Source: Whalleya microplaca
Taxonomy: Eukaryota > Ascomycota > Sordariomycetes > Xylariales > Xylariaceae
Assembly (NCBI GenBank): GCA_022497155.1
Contig: MU385762.1
Coordinates: 310,001 to 374,000, forward strand
Direction: 5' to 3'
DNA: 64,000 bases
The position numbers and the translations under genes were made by a program. The notes under the pieces were generated by a model, which did no database searches, was not told the origin of the DNA, and worked only from the letters and a program-made list of their open reading frames with translations. The first letter of the stretch is position 1; each line of letters opens with the position of its first letter. This document shows, piece after piece, positions 24,271 to 35,620 of this stretch.

Positions 24271-26035
24271 TCAGTCGTTCAGCACACTATACCGCGAGTA
24301 CGCACCCCCCTTATTTCCCGCGCCCGCAAGGCCCTCCTCCGCGACCTTACCACTGACGTTCCGTCGTCCGAACAAACCACCACCGTTCCCACCACCACTG
24401 CCGATATCGTAGTCGTTACCCGAGGACACCTGGCGCGCACCGCCGACCATGATCGGCGGCGTGGCCGGCTTCAGCTCGCCGTACGGCTTCGCGTAGAACG
24501 CGTCCTCGTTCGTCTGGATTGAGGAGTTCCTATTCCCCCGCCGCCAGCCGCCGACCCCCAGCAGCGCCCGCGGCGCGCGTTCAGGTCCAGGTCCACCACC
24601 TCCGCGAGCGCGGCTGGCGAGCGCGGTCGGAACGGCGTCCTCTCCCTGGGCAGCGGGAGCGGGCTCTTCTTCTGGGGCGGCGTCGTCGTCGTCAAGGATG
24701 CGGCCGCGGGCGTCGGGTTCAGCCGCAGCGGGTGCGGGCGCAGCGCCCCCGTCACGTTGATGGGGCTGCTGGGCGCGTGCTCGTCGCCGGAGTCGGAGTC
24801 GAGGTCGGAGTCGGCGCGCATGGCGTCGTTCTCTCTATCCGAATCATCGTCGGAGTCATCGTCGTTGAGCGCGTACCGCTGGCTCAGCGCCTCGTACTGG
24901 CGCGGCTTCTGCCCCTGCTGCGCGCGCTTCTCCGCGGCGTTCATGGCGCGCTGGCGCTGCTGCGTCCGGTTGATCAGCGAGTCCGAGGTGTACCACGCCT
25001 CGGTGAACTTGGCCACGCGCGTCGGGCTCGCGTTGTGCGGCTGGATCACGCTGCTCGGACGCGTGGGCGAGGCCGACGGCGACGGCGAGCCCGGCGCATT
25101 CGTCTCGCGCAGCGGGATCTCCGTGTAGCTGCCGCGCTGCTGCGAGAGCGCGCGCGGCGGCGCTGACATGTGCTTTGACTTGACCTCAGGCAGTGCGGTA
25201 CTATTGCGCGGCGAGTTGCCGAAGGTGATCTGGTACTGGCGGCTGGGGAGGTCCGAGCGTGAGTCGCGCTTGACGGAGGCGACCGAGTCCCGCGACCCCG
25301 AGCGCGTGTGCATAAAAGGGATGCTGGGGGGCCGGGAGAGGTCCTCGTACGGCGCTCCTGAGCTCCGGTGGTTCTCCAGCGGTGTCGACAGGCGCTTCGA
25401 GGTCTCCGAGATGGCGGTATAGCTGCTCGCCATGGAGGACTTGTTGCGCTTGTGGCTGACGCGCGAGGTGAGGTGGTCCTCGAGCGGGTTCATGTCCGGC
25501 GGCATGTTTGCGATTCGCCGGAACATCAGGGCGAGGTAGACCGAGATGCATAGCGAAACTATGTGCAAGCCGCCGGCGCTGAAGAGCGTGTAGTACTCGG
25601 CTTGGACTAGGTACTCGTTGAGCACCTTGGAAGATGCGAAAATAGTCTGCCATTCAGAGCCGTGGTTTTCGACGGAGATTGCGCCGAAAGCATATAAGGG
25701 CAACACGGCCAGGTCTGTGAAGGCCGCGAATGCTTGATATGCAGCAGATGAGGTGGGCGGTCTTGAGCCTGCGTGTCTTGAAAGATGCCACATGGCATAA
25801 ACGCAACTGATAGCCGTAGCTCCCGGCTGATCGTCTTGTCAGTCTGAACATCTGAGAACTGTAAAGGTTATGGAGGCTGTACCGTAATTCTCATTACCCA
25901 ACTCGTGAGGGTATCAACATTGGAGATCAGGATCATGAGGACCAGCAAACAGACGCCGCCAACCATCTCGAGTAGGCGAAGTCCGATTTGGACATATCTA
26001 GTCCATTTTATCCACGACTTGGTCGTACTGCTCAT
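24271..26035 (-). CDS. MARVEL-like membrane protein with long disordered tail; apparent one-base frameshift
   Basis: Model: complement(join(24271..25826, 25883..26035)), with a 56-nt intron (donor GTACAG, branch ACTGAC). Exon 1 encodes MSSTTKSWIKWTRYVQ and the first membrane helix (LLEMVGGVCLLVLMILI). Exon 2 supplies three more helices up to about residue 155 (LALMFRR). A ~400-residue Ser/Pro-rich cytosolic tail with many possible phosphosites follows. The frame carrying the helices runs into unlikely Arg/Thr-rich sequence after LNARRG and stops at 24471. In a neighbouring frame, good protein continues (SSIQTNEDAFYAKPYGELK... to YSRYSVLND) and stops at 24271. One missing base in the C/G run at 24566-24570 explains this. 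Role unknown; probably a conserved fungal plasma-membrane protein. Confidence 0.8.
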
Positions 26036-26944
26036 AGGTCGAAAATTGAAGGTTCGAGGTGTAAGAACCTCATGCGCACTTGATTGTCGCAAGTTAGTTA
26101 CAGTTCATCATCTTACTCTGATCATGACTGAGAGGACAGGACTTACTCGGGGTGGCGGTTGAACGCAATGAGTGGCCCATCCTGCTTCTTCGGGCTTCTT
26201 GGCTTCGGTTCCCAGCTCGCTCTCGTGATAGCCTTCGGCTCGAATGGTTTGTCGGGCAATCTGGAATCGCGTCTGTCGTCGTCGTACAAGTAAGGTTGTT
26301 GAACCCCCATCTCTGCGATCACCTATTCCAGCACGGCTGAAATTTTGGTCGAGTCTCTATATGCGGAGGGGTAGAGGGAAGATCGGTTGGAATGTCTGGT
26401 CTTATTATTATAAAAGGTGGGAGGGAGTTACATCGCCTACCGCGCGGGACTGTAGGTGGGATGTTGCTATCTTGGTGGGCTCGAGGGAAATATAGTTGCC
26501 ATGGCAACAGGCGGATAGACGCACCAACGTTACAGCTAACGCAGGGACCAGAGTCCACTAAGCATTTTGTGACGGTACAACATACGACGTACATACGTAT
26601 TAAAATAGTTTCCGACATGTCACAGAAATAGATTTGTGAAATTAAATCTCCTCATCAATATATTCACTCTCACTCGGCAACATGGTGTGACTTGAAGCTT
26701 TTGATAATGTGTGAATTTGTGTAATCTACTTCTATTCCGTCCTTACTAGTATACTGACGGCGGTGTCGGACTTCGGCGTAGTTGGGCAAGGACCGAGAAC
26801 ACCAAAATTTCAACGTCATCGGTGAAACTGTTTCCCTTCAATAAGCTGTTGCGAATTGAAAACCATCTGCTTTATTCGGGTAACTCACTCTAGAATGCAA
26901 CGTTGATTCTCTCTTTTTACTTCTTTATTATTTTAGATTGAGCG
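26036..26944. promoter_or_regulatory. Divergent promoter region, membrane protein / adrenodoxin reductase
   Basis: 909 bases between divergent starts. It contains no believable ORF; several overlapping short ones (26152-26631) lack coding character. Both 5'UTRs and promoters are expected here. No specific sites are claimed. Confidence 0.4.
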
Positions 26945-28618
26945 ATGAATCATATAACTAGATCATGGCTTTGTGCGACTTGTGAGCGCAAAGCGATTAG
27001 AGGCTTGAAGTCTACTTCCATCACCTCTAGGAACTTATACTCCACGACGGCTAGCCGGCGCCATGATAGACCTCTGCGCATGGCCATCGTCGGCTCAGGC
27101 CCAGCTGGCTTTTATACTGCCTATAGAGTGATGTCCAAGACGCCCAACACCAGAGTTGATATGTTCGAGGCGTTGCCTGTACCCTTTGGCCTGGTGAGAT
27201 TTGGTGTTGCGCCGGACCATCCCGAGGTTAAGGTATGAAATTATTGTGCTATAGTAGCACATTCATGACTGGCCTGATTTAATTGTTTTGTTGTACAGAA
27301 TTGTCAAGAGAAATTCGAAGAAGTCGCCAGCTCACCGGGCTTTACTTTTATCGGGAATGTCGCGGTTGGCAACGCAGGCGACCATCTTGACCGATGCAAC
27401 ATTCCGCTGTCATCTATCCTGCGGCATTATGATGCCGTAGTCTTCGCATACGGTGCATCTAAGGACAGACAGCTTGGCATTCCTGGTGAGTCCGAATTAA
27501 AAGGGATTTATTCCGCGCGAGAGTTCGTGGGTTGGTATAATGGCCTGCCGGAGTATGCACACCTGAGCCCGGATCTCACGAAAGGGGACGAGGCCGTTAT
27601 CATTGGCCAGGGTAATGTTGCGCTCGATATTGCTAGGATGCTCTTGGAGAACGTGGACGTTCTACGGAAGTCAGACATTACTGAGCAGGCTATCGAGACT
27701 CTTTTACAGAGTCGCATCAAGCGAGTTCACGTTGTTGGGAGGAGAGGTCCGATGCAGGTAGGTTCCCGTTATGGTCAACGGAGAGGACTGATTAGCTGAT
27801 GATGTCTCTAGGCGGCTTTCACAATAAAAGAAGTTCGAGAGTTGATGAAACTACATGGAGTTGGTTTCCACCCCATTGACATGTCTCTCGTTCCCGACGA
27901 GGTTTCTAAACTACCCCGGGCTCGACGGAGACTGATGGAGATCATGGTCAAAGGCTCGACCACGCGAATTGACGATGCAGCCACCTCGTGGTCGCTGGAT
28001 TTCTGCTTGGCGCCTACTGAATTTCTCGGTGGGTCAGATGGACAAGTGAAGAGCACGGTCTTTGAGCGTACATCTCTATCATCACCTTTCGATCCATCCT
28101 CGAGTGTATCTGGCACCGGGGAGAAGCTGGAAATACCCTCGTCCATAGCGTTCCGTTCCATTGGCTATAAATCTGTCGCATTGCCCGGATTTTCCGAAGC
28201 AGGAATTTTATTTGACGATAGGAAGGGTATCATTCAAAACGATGGGATGGGTCGTGTGCTACAGGATAGTGCCACTGCAAGTGATGCGCAGCACAACAAG
28301 TCACATCTGCCAGGGGTCTACTGCGCGGGATGGGTCAAGAGAGGGCCAACAGGCGTCATCGCCTCTACTATGGAAGATGCATTCTCCACCGGCGATGCCA
28401 TTGCTTCCGATTGGAATGCCGATGCGCCGTTCCTCGGCAGGGAAAGCAGCTCCGGTTGGGAAGCGCTGCGGACGGAAATCGACCAGAGCAAATGCCGGGT
28501 CATTCAGTGGGAGGAGTGGAAGCGGATAGACAAGGCGGAGAAAGAGCGAGGCCTACAGTTTGGAAAAGAAAGGGAAAAATTCACGAGCACAACGGAGATG
28601 CTGTCTGCTGCAAAATGA
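26945..28618 (+). CDS. ARH1: Mitochondrial NADPH:adrenodoxin oxidoreductase
   Basis: 517 aa, join(26945..27232, 27299..27757, 27812..28618), introns 66 and 54 nt in phase 0. The flavoenzyme passes electrons from NADPH to mitochondrial ferredoxin, for Fe-S cluster assembly and heme A synthesis. The N-terminal ~40 residues are rich in Arg, Ser and Thr, fitting a mitochondrial presequence. The FAD-binding motif [16 protein letters not shown] follows (GSGPAG at 50-55), then [19 protein letters not shown], the NADP-binding region [16 protein letters not shown] and [11 protein letters not shown]. The C-terminal FAD motif [23 protein letters not shown] is intact. Length agrees with Arh1/FDXR. Its 3' end is 42 bp from that of ETF-alpha. 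Confidence 0.96.
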
Positions 28619-28660
28619 GAGATGATACCCTCGCGGGCGGTTGTAACATATTATACTCAT

Positions 28661-29796
28661 CTATGCATTTTTCAACTTTTCGGTCAACTCAGGGACCACG
28701 TCAAATAGATTTCCGACTAAACCCACGTCTGCCACTTGGAAGATGGGCGCCTCGGCATCCTTGTTAATAGCCACGATCACCTTACTGTCCTTCATGCCCG
28801 CCAAATGCTGAATTGCGCCGGAAATACCAACAGCGATATATAGCTTAGGCACAACGACCTTTCCTGTTTGACCGACCTGTAGACTATTGTCGGCGTATGC
28901 GCTGTCGACCGCGGCACGAGAGGCTCCCACAGCGGCGCCTAGCGCATCCGCGAGCGGAAGCATAATATTGTCGAAGTCCTCCTTCGACCCCAGACCTCTG
29001 CCTCCGGAAACGACCTTATCGGCGGCCGTCAGCTCCGGCCTGTCCGACTTGGTCAGGTCCTCGGACACCCACTCGGAAGTTGCTTTCGCCTTGGGATTAT
29101 CACCGCTCTCGATGACGGCGGAGCCGCCCTGGGCCTCGGCGGCGGGGAAGGAGGTGCCTCGAACTGTGATGACCTTGATCGGATCGGAGGACTCGACGGT
29201 GGCAATGGCGTTTCCAGCATAGATAGGCCGCACGAATGTATTCTCGTTCTCAATAGCGGTGATGTCAGATATTTGTTGCGAATCGAGAAGCGCGGCGACC
29301 CGCGGCATTACATTCTTGCCAAACGCTGTGTTTGCCGCAACGACGTGTGTGTAGCCGCCGTTCTTGATATTCTTGACTAACAAGGGGGCGTAATTCTCTG
29401 GTAGACCCTAACAAAGGAAAATGAACGTCAGTATACAGTTCACTCTATAAGGAAAGTTGACATTGACCCATTGCATACCTTGTCATACGCAGCATGGTCC
29501 ACGGCAATTATCTTCTCAACGCCAGCCACCTTAGCAGCCTCCTCTGCCACAGAATTGATGTTACTCCCGGCCACGAGCGCGTGTATAGAACCTCCTATCT
29601 GCTTTGCGGCTGTAATTGCGCTCAGGGAGCCGGGATTGAGCTTGCCATCACGCTGTTCGAGCACGGCTAGCGACGATAATAATCTTCGCAACGCCGAGGG
29701 ACTGAAGGGACTGGAGGAGGGGCTCGAGAATGCCAAAGTAGAGCGTGGCAAGTTGCCAACACCACTAAGGATTGACCGTCGCGCTGCGGAAAACAT
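28661..29796 (-). CDS. ETFA: Electron transfer flavoprotein subunit alpha, mitochondrial
   Basis: 354 aa, complement(join(28661..29407, 29479..29796)), one 71-nt phase-0 intron. It accepts electrons from matrix acyl-CoA and other dehydrogenases as a heterodimer with ETF-beta, and passes them to ETF:ubiquinone oxidoreductase. The start [12 protein letters not shown] and the Arg/Ser-rich first ~40 residues are a mitochondrial presequence. The N-terminal domain shows [20 protein letters not shown]. The C-terminal FAD domain has the family signature [14 protein letters not shown], then [41 protein letters not shown] and [29 protein letters not shown]. Complete and of normal length. Yeast counterpart AIM45. 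Confidence 0.97.
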
Positions 29797-30461
29797 CTTG
29801 TCTTGCAGCTTACAATTGAATTGTCGCGACTCTTCCGCTCCGCATAGACAGGACAGGCTAGAAAGAGTCGGAGGCCGAATTCGGTCAATGGCAAGTCCTC
29901 GTCCTCGTCATATGCGGGTGTCGGCGGCCCCATTGACATTTTGCCGAGGGAGCTCCACTGCGTAGCACCCAGCTGCGATAGATGCATAACATTCTCGTAT
30001 GAATATAGCCCCGGATACTAGGTATCCGGCACCTATGCAATAAGAAAGGGTGGGGCCCGACTGCACTGTTGTGGACATGCACGTGACGCCGCCAATCAAT
30101 TTTATTTTCCCATGCGCATGGGCCAGTTCTTGGTCCGATGCACTCCAGCCTGCCAGCTTACATTCACTTCGTTAGTTGCTCAGTCGCGCCGAAATTATTT
30201 CTCCAAACACGCGATCGATCCAGCCTCATCGCATCGAGTGCATTGATATCCATCCATTTTCAACCATTCGCCGAGGCGCTTATCAGAACTTCAACTCTGT
30301 CATTCCTGGATGAGCTTTCGCAAATAGGATTCCGCCCCTTGCGACACACCGCGCCTGTTTTTTTCAATTGCGGTGCATCATCACCAATCGAAATCCCCTT
30401 TTCCTTTCCTTTCCTTTCCCTTCGTCAGCTTCCCGTTTTCAAGGCCCCCAATACCTCGAAG
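29797..30461. promoter_or_regulatory. Divergent promoter region, ETF-alpha / SWI3-type gene
   Basis: Within 665 bases lie a CACGTG E-box (30080-30085), a CCAAT box (30092-30096) and a perfect 14-bp palindrome CCCATGCGCATGGG (30109-30122), all in about 43 bp. Near the SWI3-type start a CTTTCC repeat forms a pyrimidine tract (about 30400-30425), usual in fungal leaders. The motifs are seen directly; binding factors (bHLH, CCAAT-binding complex) are inference. Confidence 0.5.
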
Positions 30462-32664
30462 ATGGAAGACGATCACGTCAATTATGGCTCACCAGCCAAT
30501 GCTGCCACGCCGGGCAGTAATCCCATCCTAGCGCAGCCGCCCCTTCAAACCGATGCATCAAGCGCGCCTCAACATTCCGGAGGTGAGTTGCCCATGCGCT
30601 GACAGCCGTGATGCGACGTACTCGATCTGACTAAATTAACGCGCGCCCTAGATGTGCACATGTCCGAGGTTCCTTCGTCTGAGCCTGTCATTAAGCAAGA
30701 CAGCACCACCCCTGCTCCTGCCGGTACCTCTGATAACCCACTTGATGCTCCCGCTGCACCGCCTGCTGAGACCACCCTAGCAAAGGAAGATGAGGAGATG
30801 GGTGAAGCCCAGGCGGAGCCTAAGGACGGACAATCACAGGACAAGGATGGCGACGAGGCTGTTGCTGGCGCCGATGGTGGCCCTCAGGAAGTCAAGTCCA
30901 AGGAAAGCATCGAGAACGCTGCGCGCGAACACCTCATCTCCCAGACCCACGCCATCGTTCTCCCGAGCTACAGTACGTGGTTTGACATGAACGACATCCA
31001 CAACATCGAGCGCAAGGCACTGCCGGAGTTTTTCAACAACCGTAATCGGAGTAAAACACCACACGTATACAAGGACTATCGCGACTTCATGATCAACACC
31101 TATAGATTGAACCCCATCGAATATCTAACTGTAACCGCATGTAGGCGGAATCTGGCAGGCGATGTTTGTGCCATCATGCGCGTCCACGCTTTCCTAGAAC
31201 AATGGGGTTTAATTAATTATCAAGTACGCCTCCCACGAGTTTACCTATTCTAATGAACATATTGCTGATGCGTTACAGGTTGATGCTGACCAACGTCCTT
31301 CTCAAATCGGACCACCATTCACTGGCCACTTTCAAGTTATCTGCGATACCCCTCGTGGGCTTCAGCCTTGGCAGCCATCTGCGGATCCAATTGTACTCGA
31401 AGGCAAGAAGATCCAAGACACTGACCAGAAGGCCAACGCGGCCGCCACTGCTGCGGGCGAGCGTAATTTAGAGATCGGGCGAAACATATATGAGGCGAAT
31501 GCGAAAGGAGCGAAACTCACCAAGTCCGAAAGCAAGACAAATGGCGAGGCGGCAACTACTAACGGTACCTCAAGCGCTTCCCCAGGCGCAGATGATAGTT
31601 TGAAGGCACCGATAGTTAAGGTCTACTGCCAAAACTGTGGCGTCGACTGCACCCGCGTTTACTATCACCTTCCTGAGGCTAACTCCCCTAACAAGGCGAA
31701 GTATGACGTCTGTCCTAGCTGCTACCTGGAGGGTCGGATACCCAACAACCAGACCAATAACCAGTTCGTCAAGATGGAGAATAAGGCTTACTCTACGATC
31801 TTGGATCGGGACGCCCCGTGGACTGATGCTGAAATTCTTCGCCTCCTGGAGGGCTTGGAGAGATTCGATGATGACTGGGCCGAGATTGCTGAGCACGTAG
31901 GCACGCGCACCCGAGAGGAGTGTGTCCTACAGTTCCTCCAACTGGATATCGAGGACAAGTACCTTGAGTCTGAAGCTCCTATCCACGCTCCAACGGGTGT
32001 CTCCATGCTTGGAAAGCACGGCGGCCACCTTCCATTCAGTCAGGCTGACAACCCCGTCATGTCCGTCATTGGTTTCTTGGCTAGTCTCGCAGATCCGAAG
32101 ACCACGGCGGCGGCGGCCAAGAAGTCAGTGGAAGAACTTCAGCAAGGGCTGCGAAGCAAGATCGAGGGCAGCGAAGTATCCAAGGTGAACGGAAAGGGCA
32201 AGGAGAGAGAGGACGATTCCATGGAGATTGACGTTCGCCATGAGACCACGACTACTACCACGACCACAACTACCACCGCATTGGCCAACATACCGCTGGC
32301 TGCCATGGGTGCTCGTGCTGGTGGTCTAGCTTCTCATGAGGAACGAGAAATGACTCGCCTTGTCTCTGCGGCGGTGAATGTCACCCTACAAAAAATGGAG
32401 CTGAAGTTGAAGTACTTCGACGAGATGGAGGGTATCTTACAAGCAGAGCGACGTGAGCTCGAGAGAGGTCGGCAACAACTATTCCTCGACCGCCTCGCTT
32501 TCAAGAAGAGGGTCCGGGAAACCCAGGCCGGCCTTAAGAATGCCGCTGTCAACGGTGGAGACATCAAGGTGGACGGCAACGGCTTGACATTCACGTCCGC
32601 GCCTTCGTTAAGTTCCATTCAGCCGCTAGGAAGCGACGGCAGTATTAAGAGCTACGAGGCCTAA
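30462..32664 (+). CDS. ssr2: SWI/SNF and RSC chromatin-remodelling subunit (SWI3/RSC8/SMARCC type)
   Basis: 692 aa, join(30462..30582, 30652..31223, 31279..32664), introns 69 and 55 nt. Core scaffold subunit of nucleosome-remodelling ATPase complexes in the nucleus. After an acidic disordered N-terminus, the SWIRM domain occupies about residues 138-235 ([13 protein letters not shown] ... [16 protein letters not shown] ... [13 protein letters not shown]). A ZZ-type zinc finger lies at about 348-385 (CQNCGVDC ... [11 protein letters not shown]). A SANT domain follows at about 408-455 ([30 protein letters not shown]). A helical, Leu-zipper-like C-terminal segment ([21 protein letters not shown]) fits the dimerisation region. 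A polythreonine run sits near residue 555. Whether it serves SWI/SNF, RSC or both cannot be told. Confidence 0.95.
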
Positions 32665-33090
32665 TTGACCACCTAGTGCAGGAGGAATAATGGGAAGATC
32701 CGGGTGTCGGTGGCGAATTAAGGTATTCTCCGGGGAAACTTGGCTTGTGATTTTTTAATTGCTTTGGCGTTTTGAGTGAGGGTTACTGCTGCTCATCTGC
32801 TCGTTTGCCCCCCCTTCCCGAAGGCTTTCTGTGCGAGTATAGTACCGAGAAAATGTATTATCAGTCAACCATAAATAGGACACACATCCATGACAAAATG
32901 GATAGATTTTTTTTTTCTTCCTGATTATTGACGTGGCTGATGATTAGCCAGTTGGGTATCGTAAATGTAGAGGAACCTTTCTACCAAATAAAGCTCCTAA
33001 AAGTTCATGAATTACATACTCATGTGTTCATCTACAGCCGTTCCATATCATCGTGACTCGTAGATCTGATCTGCAATATACTGTACCCCT
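32665..33090. other. Convergent 3' intergenic region
   Basis: Separates the stop codons of the SWI3-type gene (+) and the RRN5-like gene (-). AT-rich, with a poly-T run near 32910, probably 3'UTR sequence of both genes. Nothing else was seen. Confidence 0.55.
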
Positions 33091-34926
33091 TCACCGAGGA
33101 CTATACACAAACTCCCACTCGCTCCGGTACCCAACACAATCCCTCCAATCTGGGCCTCCTACATCAGCCACCCCCGACCTCCCCCTCGTCTTCGACTCCG
33201 CCCTCCTCTTCTCCTCTGCCATCTCACCACCACCACCGCCACCATGGTAACCCTCCCCGCGCAACACGCCCCATAACCGCGCCTCCTCGCGCACGCTGGC
33301 CCGCGCATCAAAGGCCTCGGCTTCGGCCTCGGCGCGGTGCTCCGCTTCGATGCGGCGCCGGAGCGCCTCCCGGGCGCGCGCGGTCCCGGTGTAGTTGAGG
33401 GATGAGTAGGTTAGCGCTTCCGTTAGGTCCTGGTCTACGCCTGCGGGACCGAGGGAAGTGGAGCTGGTGTCGGACATGTGGGTATCTTCTTCGTCTTGGT
33501 AGGATTGCTCTGAGTCCGTGGAGGAGGGGGAGGAGATTATGGGTGTGGTGGGGAGGGAGGTGGTAGGGATGGGTGATTGGGGGAGTGAGTGGGTGGTTTG
33601 GAGGCCTAGGAGAGCTTCTACTTCGGAGTAGGGGAGGATGTCGGGTTCGGATTCGTCTTCTTGTGCCTCTTCCTCGTCCATGTCTGTTCCGACGTAATCT
33701 TCGTCCTCCTCATCCTCGCCCTCGCCCCAATCGCTCCCAGTATCATCATCTTCTTCTCCCCCCACAACAGACAGATCATCCGCTTCATCATCCACGGCTG
33801 ACTCCTCCCCCCTATTACCACCATCACTACCAGCAAACACATCCAACCTCAGCCGCCTCGGCGCTCGCGCCCACCACTCCCGCGCATCCCCCCGCATCCC
33901 CACGGACGCGACCGCAGCCCGCACATCCCTGGCCTTCACGATATCGCGCACGCGCCCCCTACTTTCCCCCGCCCCCCGCCGCGCCCGGATCCGCGACTCC
34001 GCCACGAACAGGGCTGCCGCCACCAGGCGCCGCGTCACGCTTACGGTTAGGGCATGGAAGTCCGCTAGCGCCGTCGCGCGGATCGCTGGGGGTGCTGGTA
34101 ATGGTGATGGGGAGGATACGTGGCGCCAGTTGTTCTCGAGGATCGAGGAGTTCATGAATACGCGCTCCGAGAGGCGGAGCCAGGTGGGGAGGGCGAAGAG
34201 GTCTGCGAAGGGGGGCTCGCCTTTTTCTCCTCCCCCTTCTCCTCCTCCTTCTTGCTGGTGCTGGCGTAAAGTGTGCCGACTAACAACCCACCACCCCTCC
34301 CCCCACCGCCTGGCCTCAACACCCGCCTCGTGCGCCTCCACGCGCGCCGCCACCGCGTCCGCGGCGCCCTCCAGCGCGCGCCCGAGCTCCGCGCCCACCT
34401 CCACGGCCGCGGGGACGTCGACCGCGCGCACGGTGCGCCGCCGCTTCCCTTCGTCGCGCTGGCGCGCGCGCGAGGCTGTCGCGAGCAGGGACAGGTACTG
34501 TCGGACCTCGGGCTCGCTCTTGCTGCCGCCTATGCGCGACGCCATCCCGGGGATATCGTCCCGGCCTAGACGGGCTAGGGCCGCGAAGAAGGAGCGCTTC
34601 TCGGTGGTGCTCCAGGTCACGGCGCCGAGCTGGCTGGGCGGGAAGGGGGTTTGGGTGCTGTTGCTGGTGGTTGTGGTGGGGAAGGGGTAGTCCTCTTGCA
34701 CGATGCCGGAGGCGGCGTCTGTGATGTCTGTGTTTAGGAGGGTGAGGTATTGGGGGTTGAAGGGGCCGCGAGGTCGCTTGGGGGCTGGGGTTAGGGGGGT
34801 GCTGTGGTGCTGGTGATGGTGGCGGCGTTTCCGGGAGGTGGTACTGCTGCTGCTGTCGTTGCTTGATGAGGCTTCTGTTGGTGATACTCCGCTGTGCAGG
34901 GAGGCATTGTCGTCCTCTAGATCCAT
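33091..34926 (-). CDS. RRN5: RNA polymerase I upstream activation factor subunit Rrn5-like
   Basis: Single-exon 611-aa protein starting at 34926 (agccATGG). Rrn5 is part of the upstream activation factor that recruits Pol I to the rDNA promoter in the nucleolus. The N-terminus is Ser/His-rich and basic (SRKRRHHHQHH). A conserved block FNPQYLTLLNTDITDAASG precedes a SANT/Myb-like segment with the expected aromatic spacing (WSTTEKRSFFAALARLGRDD, MASRIGGSKSEPEVRQYLSLL). The middle has a helical region that could include the histone-fold-like part, then a strongly acidic stretch (GEEDDDTGSDWGEGEDEED...) and a charged helix (AREALRRRIEAEHRAEAEAEAF). The assignment rests on this layout and recalled resemblance; another SANT-domain nuclear protein is the alternative. 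Confidence 0.7.
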   Translation of the reverse strand: MDLEDDNASLHSGVSPTEASSSNDSSSSTTSRKRRHHHQHHSTPLTPAPKRPRGPFNPQYLTLLNTDITDAASGIVQEDYPFPTTTTSNSTQTPFPPSQLGAVTWSTTEKRSFFAALARLGRDDIPGMASRIGGSKSEPEVRQYLSLLATASRARQRDEGKRRRTVRAVDVPAAVEVGAELGRALEGAADAVAARVEAHEAGVEARRWGEGWWVVSRHTLRQHQQEGGGEGGGEKGEPPFADLFALPTWLRLSERVFMNSSILENNWRHVSSPSPLPAPPAIRATALADFHALTVSVTRRLVAAALFVAESRIRARRGAGESRGRVRDIVKARDVRAAVASVGMRGDAREWWARAPRRLRLDVFAGSDGGNRGEESAVDDEADDLSVVGGEEDDDTGSDWGEGEDEEDEDYVGTDMDEEEAQEDESEPDILPYSEVEALLGLQTTHSLPQSPIPTTSLPTTPIISSPSSTDSEQSYQDEEDTHMSDTSSTSLGPAGVDQDLTEALTYSSLNYTGTARAREALRRRIEAEHRAEAEAEAFDARASVREEARLWGVLRGEGYHGGGGGGEMAEEKRRAESKTRGRSGVADVGGPDWRDCVGYRSEWEFVYSPR

Positions 34927-35525
34927 GGCTGGATGTGACGGATGGTGTTAATAAGAGTGTTGTGGTGAGCTGTATGCAACTATCCGTAGCTGTGATGAGA
35001 TATCTCTAACCTCGTGAGAATAGAGATGGCTTTGGAGTGAGACGGTTCGTCAAACTTTTGGTGCTTTCATCATGTCTCATCTAGTATTCGTTTTTTATAA
35101 TAGAAAGGAAATTGACTCTTTACTCTTTTGCTTTACTGTCGATGAAGTAGAAGTTGGTCAGGTTCACCTCTTTTCAACAAAAGCGTGATACCAAATAACC
35201 CCGTTAATTGCTTATCCGTTCCCAGTATCACAATATCTAGGATATTTAGGGAATCGGAGAAGAAAAGGCTTTTCGTATGAAAATAAAAAGAAAGCAGGAA
35301 ATTTGACTCCATCATTTCGAAGACACTCAAATAATCGGTCTCTCATGATATAATTATCTGGCTTCTACAATTTTATAGATTCGTTCCTAGTTGAAACGCC
35401 GAACGTCTTCTACGGGTTAGTTTCATATCGGGCGCCACCCGAAATTGAATGCAAGGTTTACCTCTGCTCACGAGCCTCAAATCTTGTTCCGACCTCCACC
35501 ATACCATCATCAATGAGGATGTGCC
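34927..35525. promoter_or_regulatory. Divergent promoter region, RRN5-like / IRC3-like genes
   Basis: 599 bases between divergent start codons. AT-rich in the middle (about 35080-35400). The part closest to the helicase holds out-of-frame ATGs at 35513 and 35519 (see the uORF entry). No specific factor site is claimed. Confidence 0.4.
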
Positions 35526-35620
35526 ATGCTACGTCTATCGACAAGATGGTTATTTTCAACAAGGTCGTTGCAGCGACTCACGCCAAAAAGACCCTACCCG
35601 GGCTTTTTCTCAGTCACTAA
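35513..35620 (+). promoter_or_regulatory. Out-of-frame uORF overlapping the IRC3-like start codon
   Basis: An ATG at 35513, with a second in-frame ATG at 35519, opens a 35-codon reading frame. It runs past the main ATG at 35526 in a different frame and ends with TAA at 35618-35620. If included in the transcript, it would force leaky scanning to reach the main start. Whether the mRNA begins upstream of 35513 is unknown. Confidence 0.45.

Noticed and set aside
24519..25166. 215-codon plus-strand ORF antisense to the membrane protein
   Set aside because: Arg/Val-rich shadow of the GC-rich minus-strand coding sequence, with no independent coding signal.
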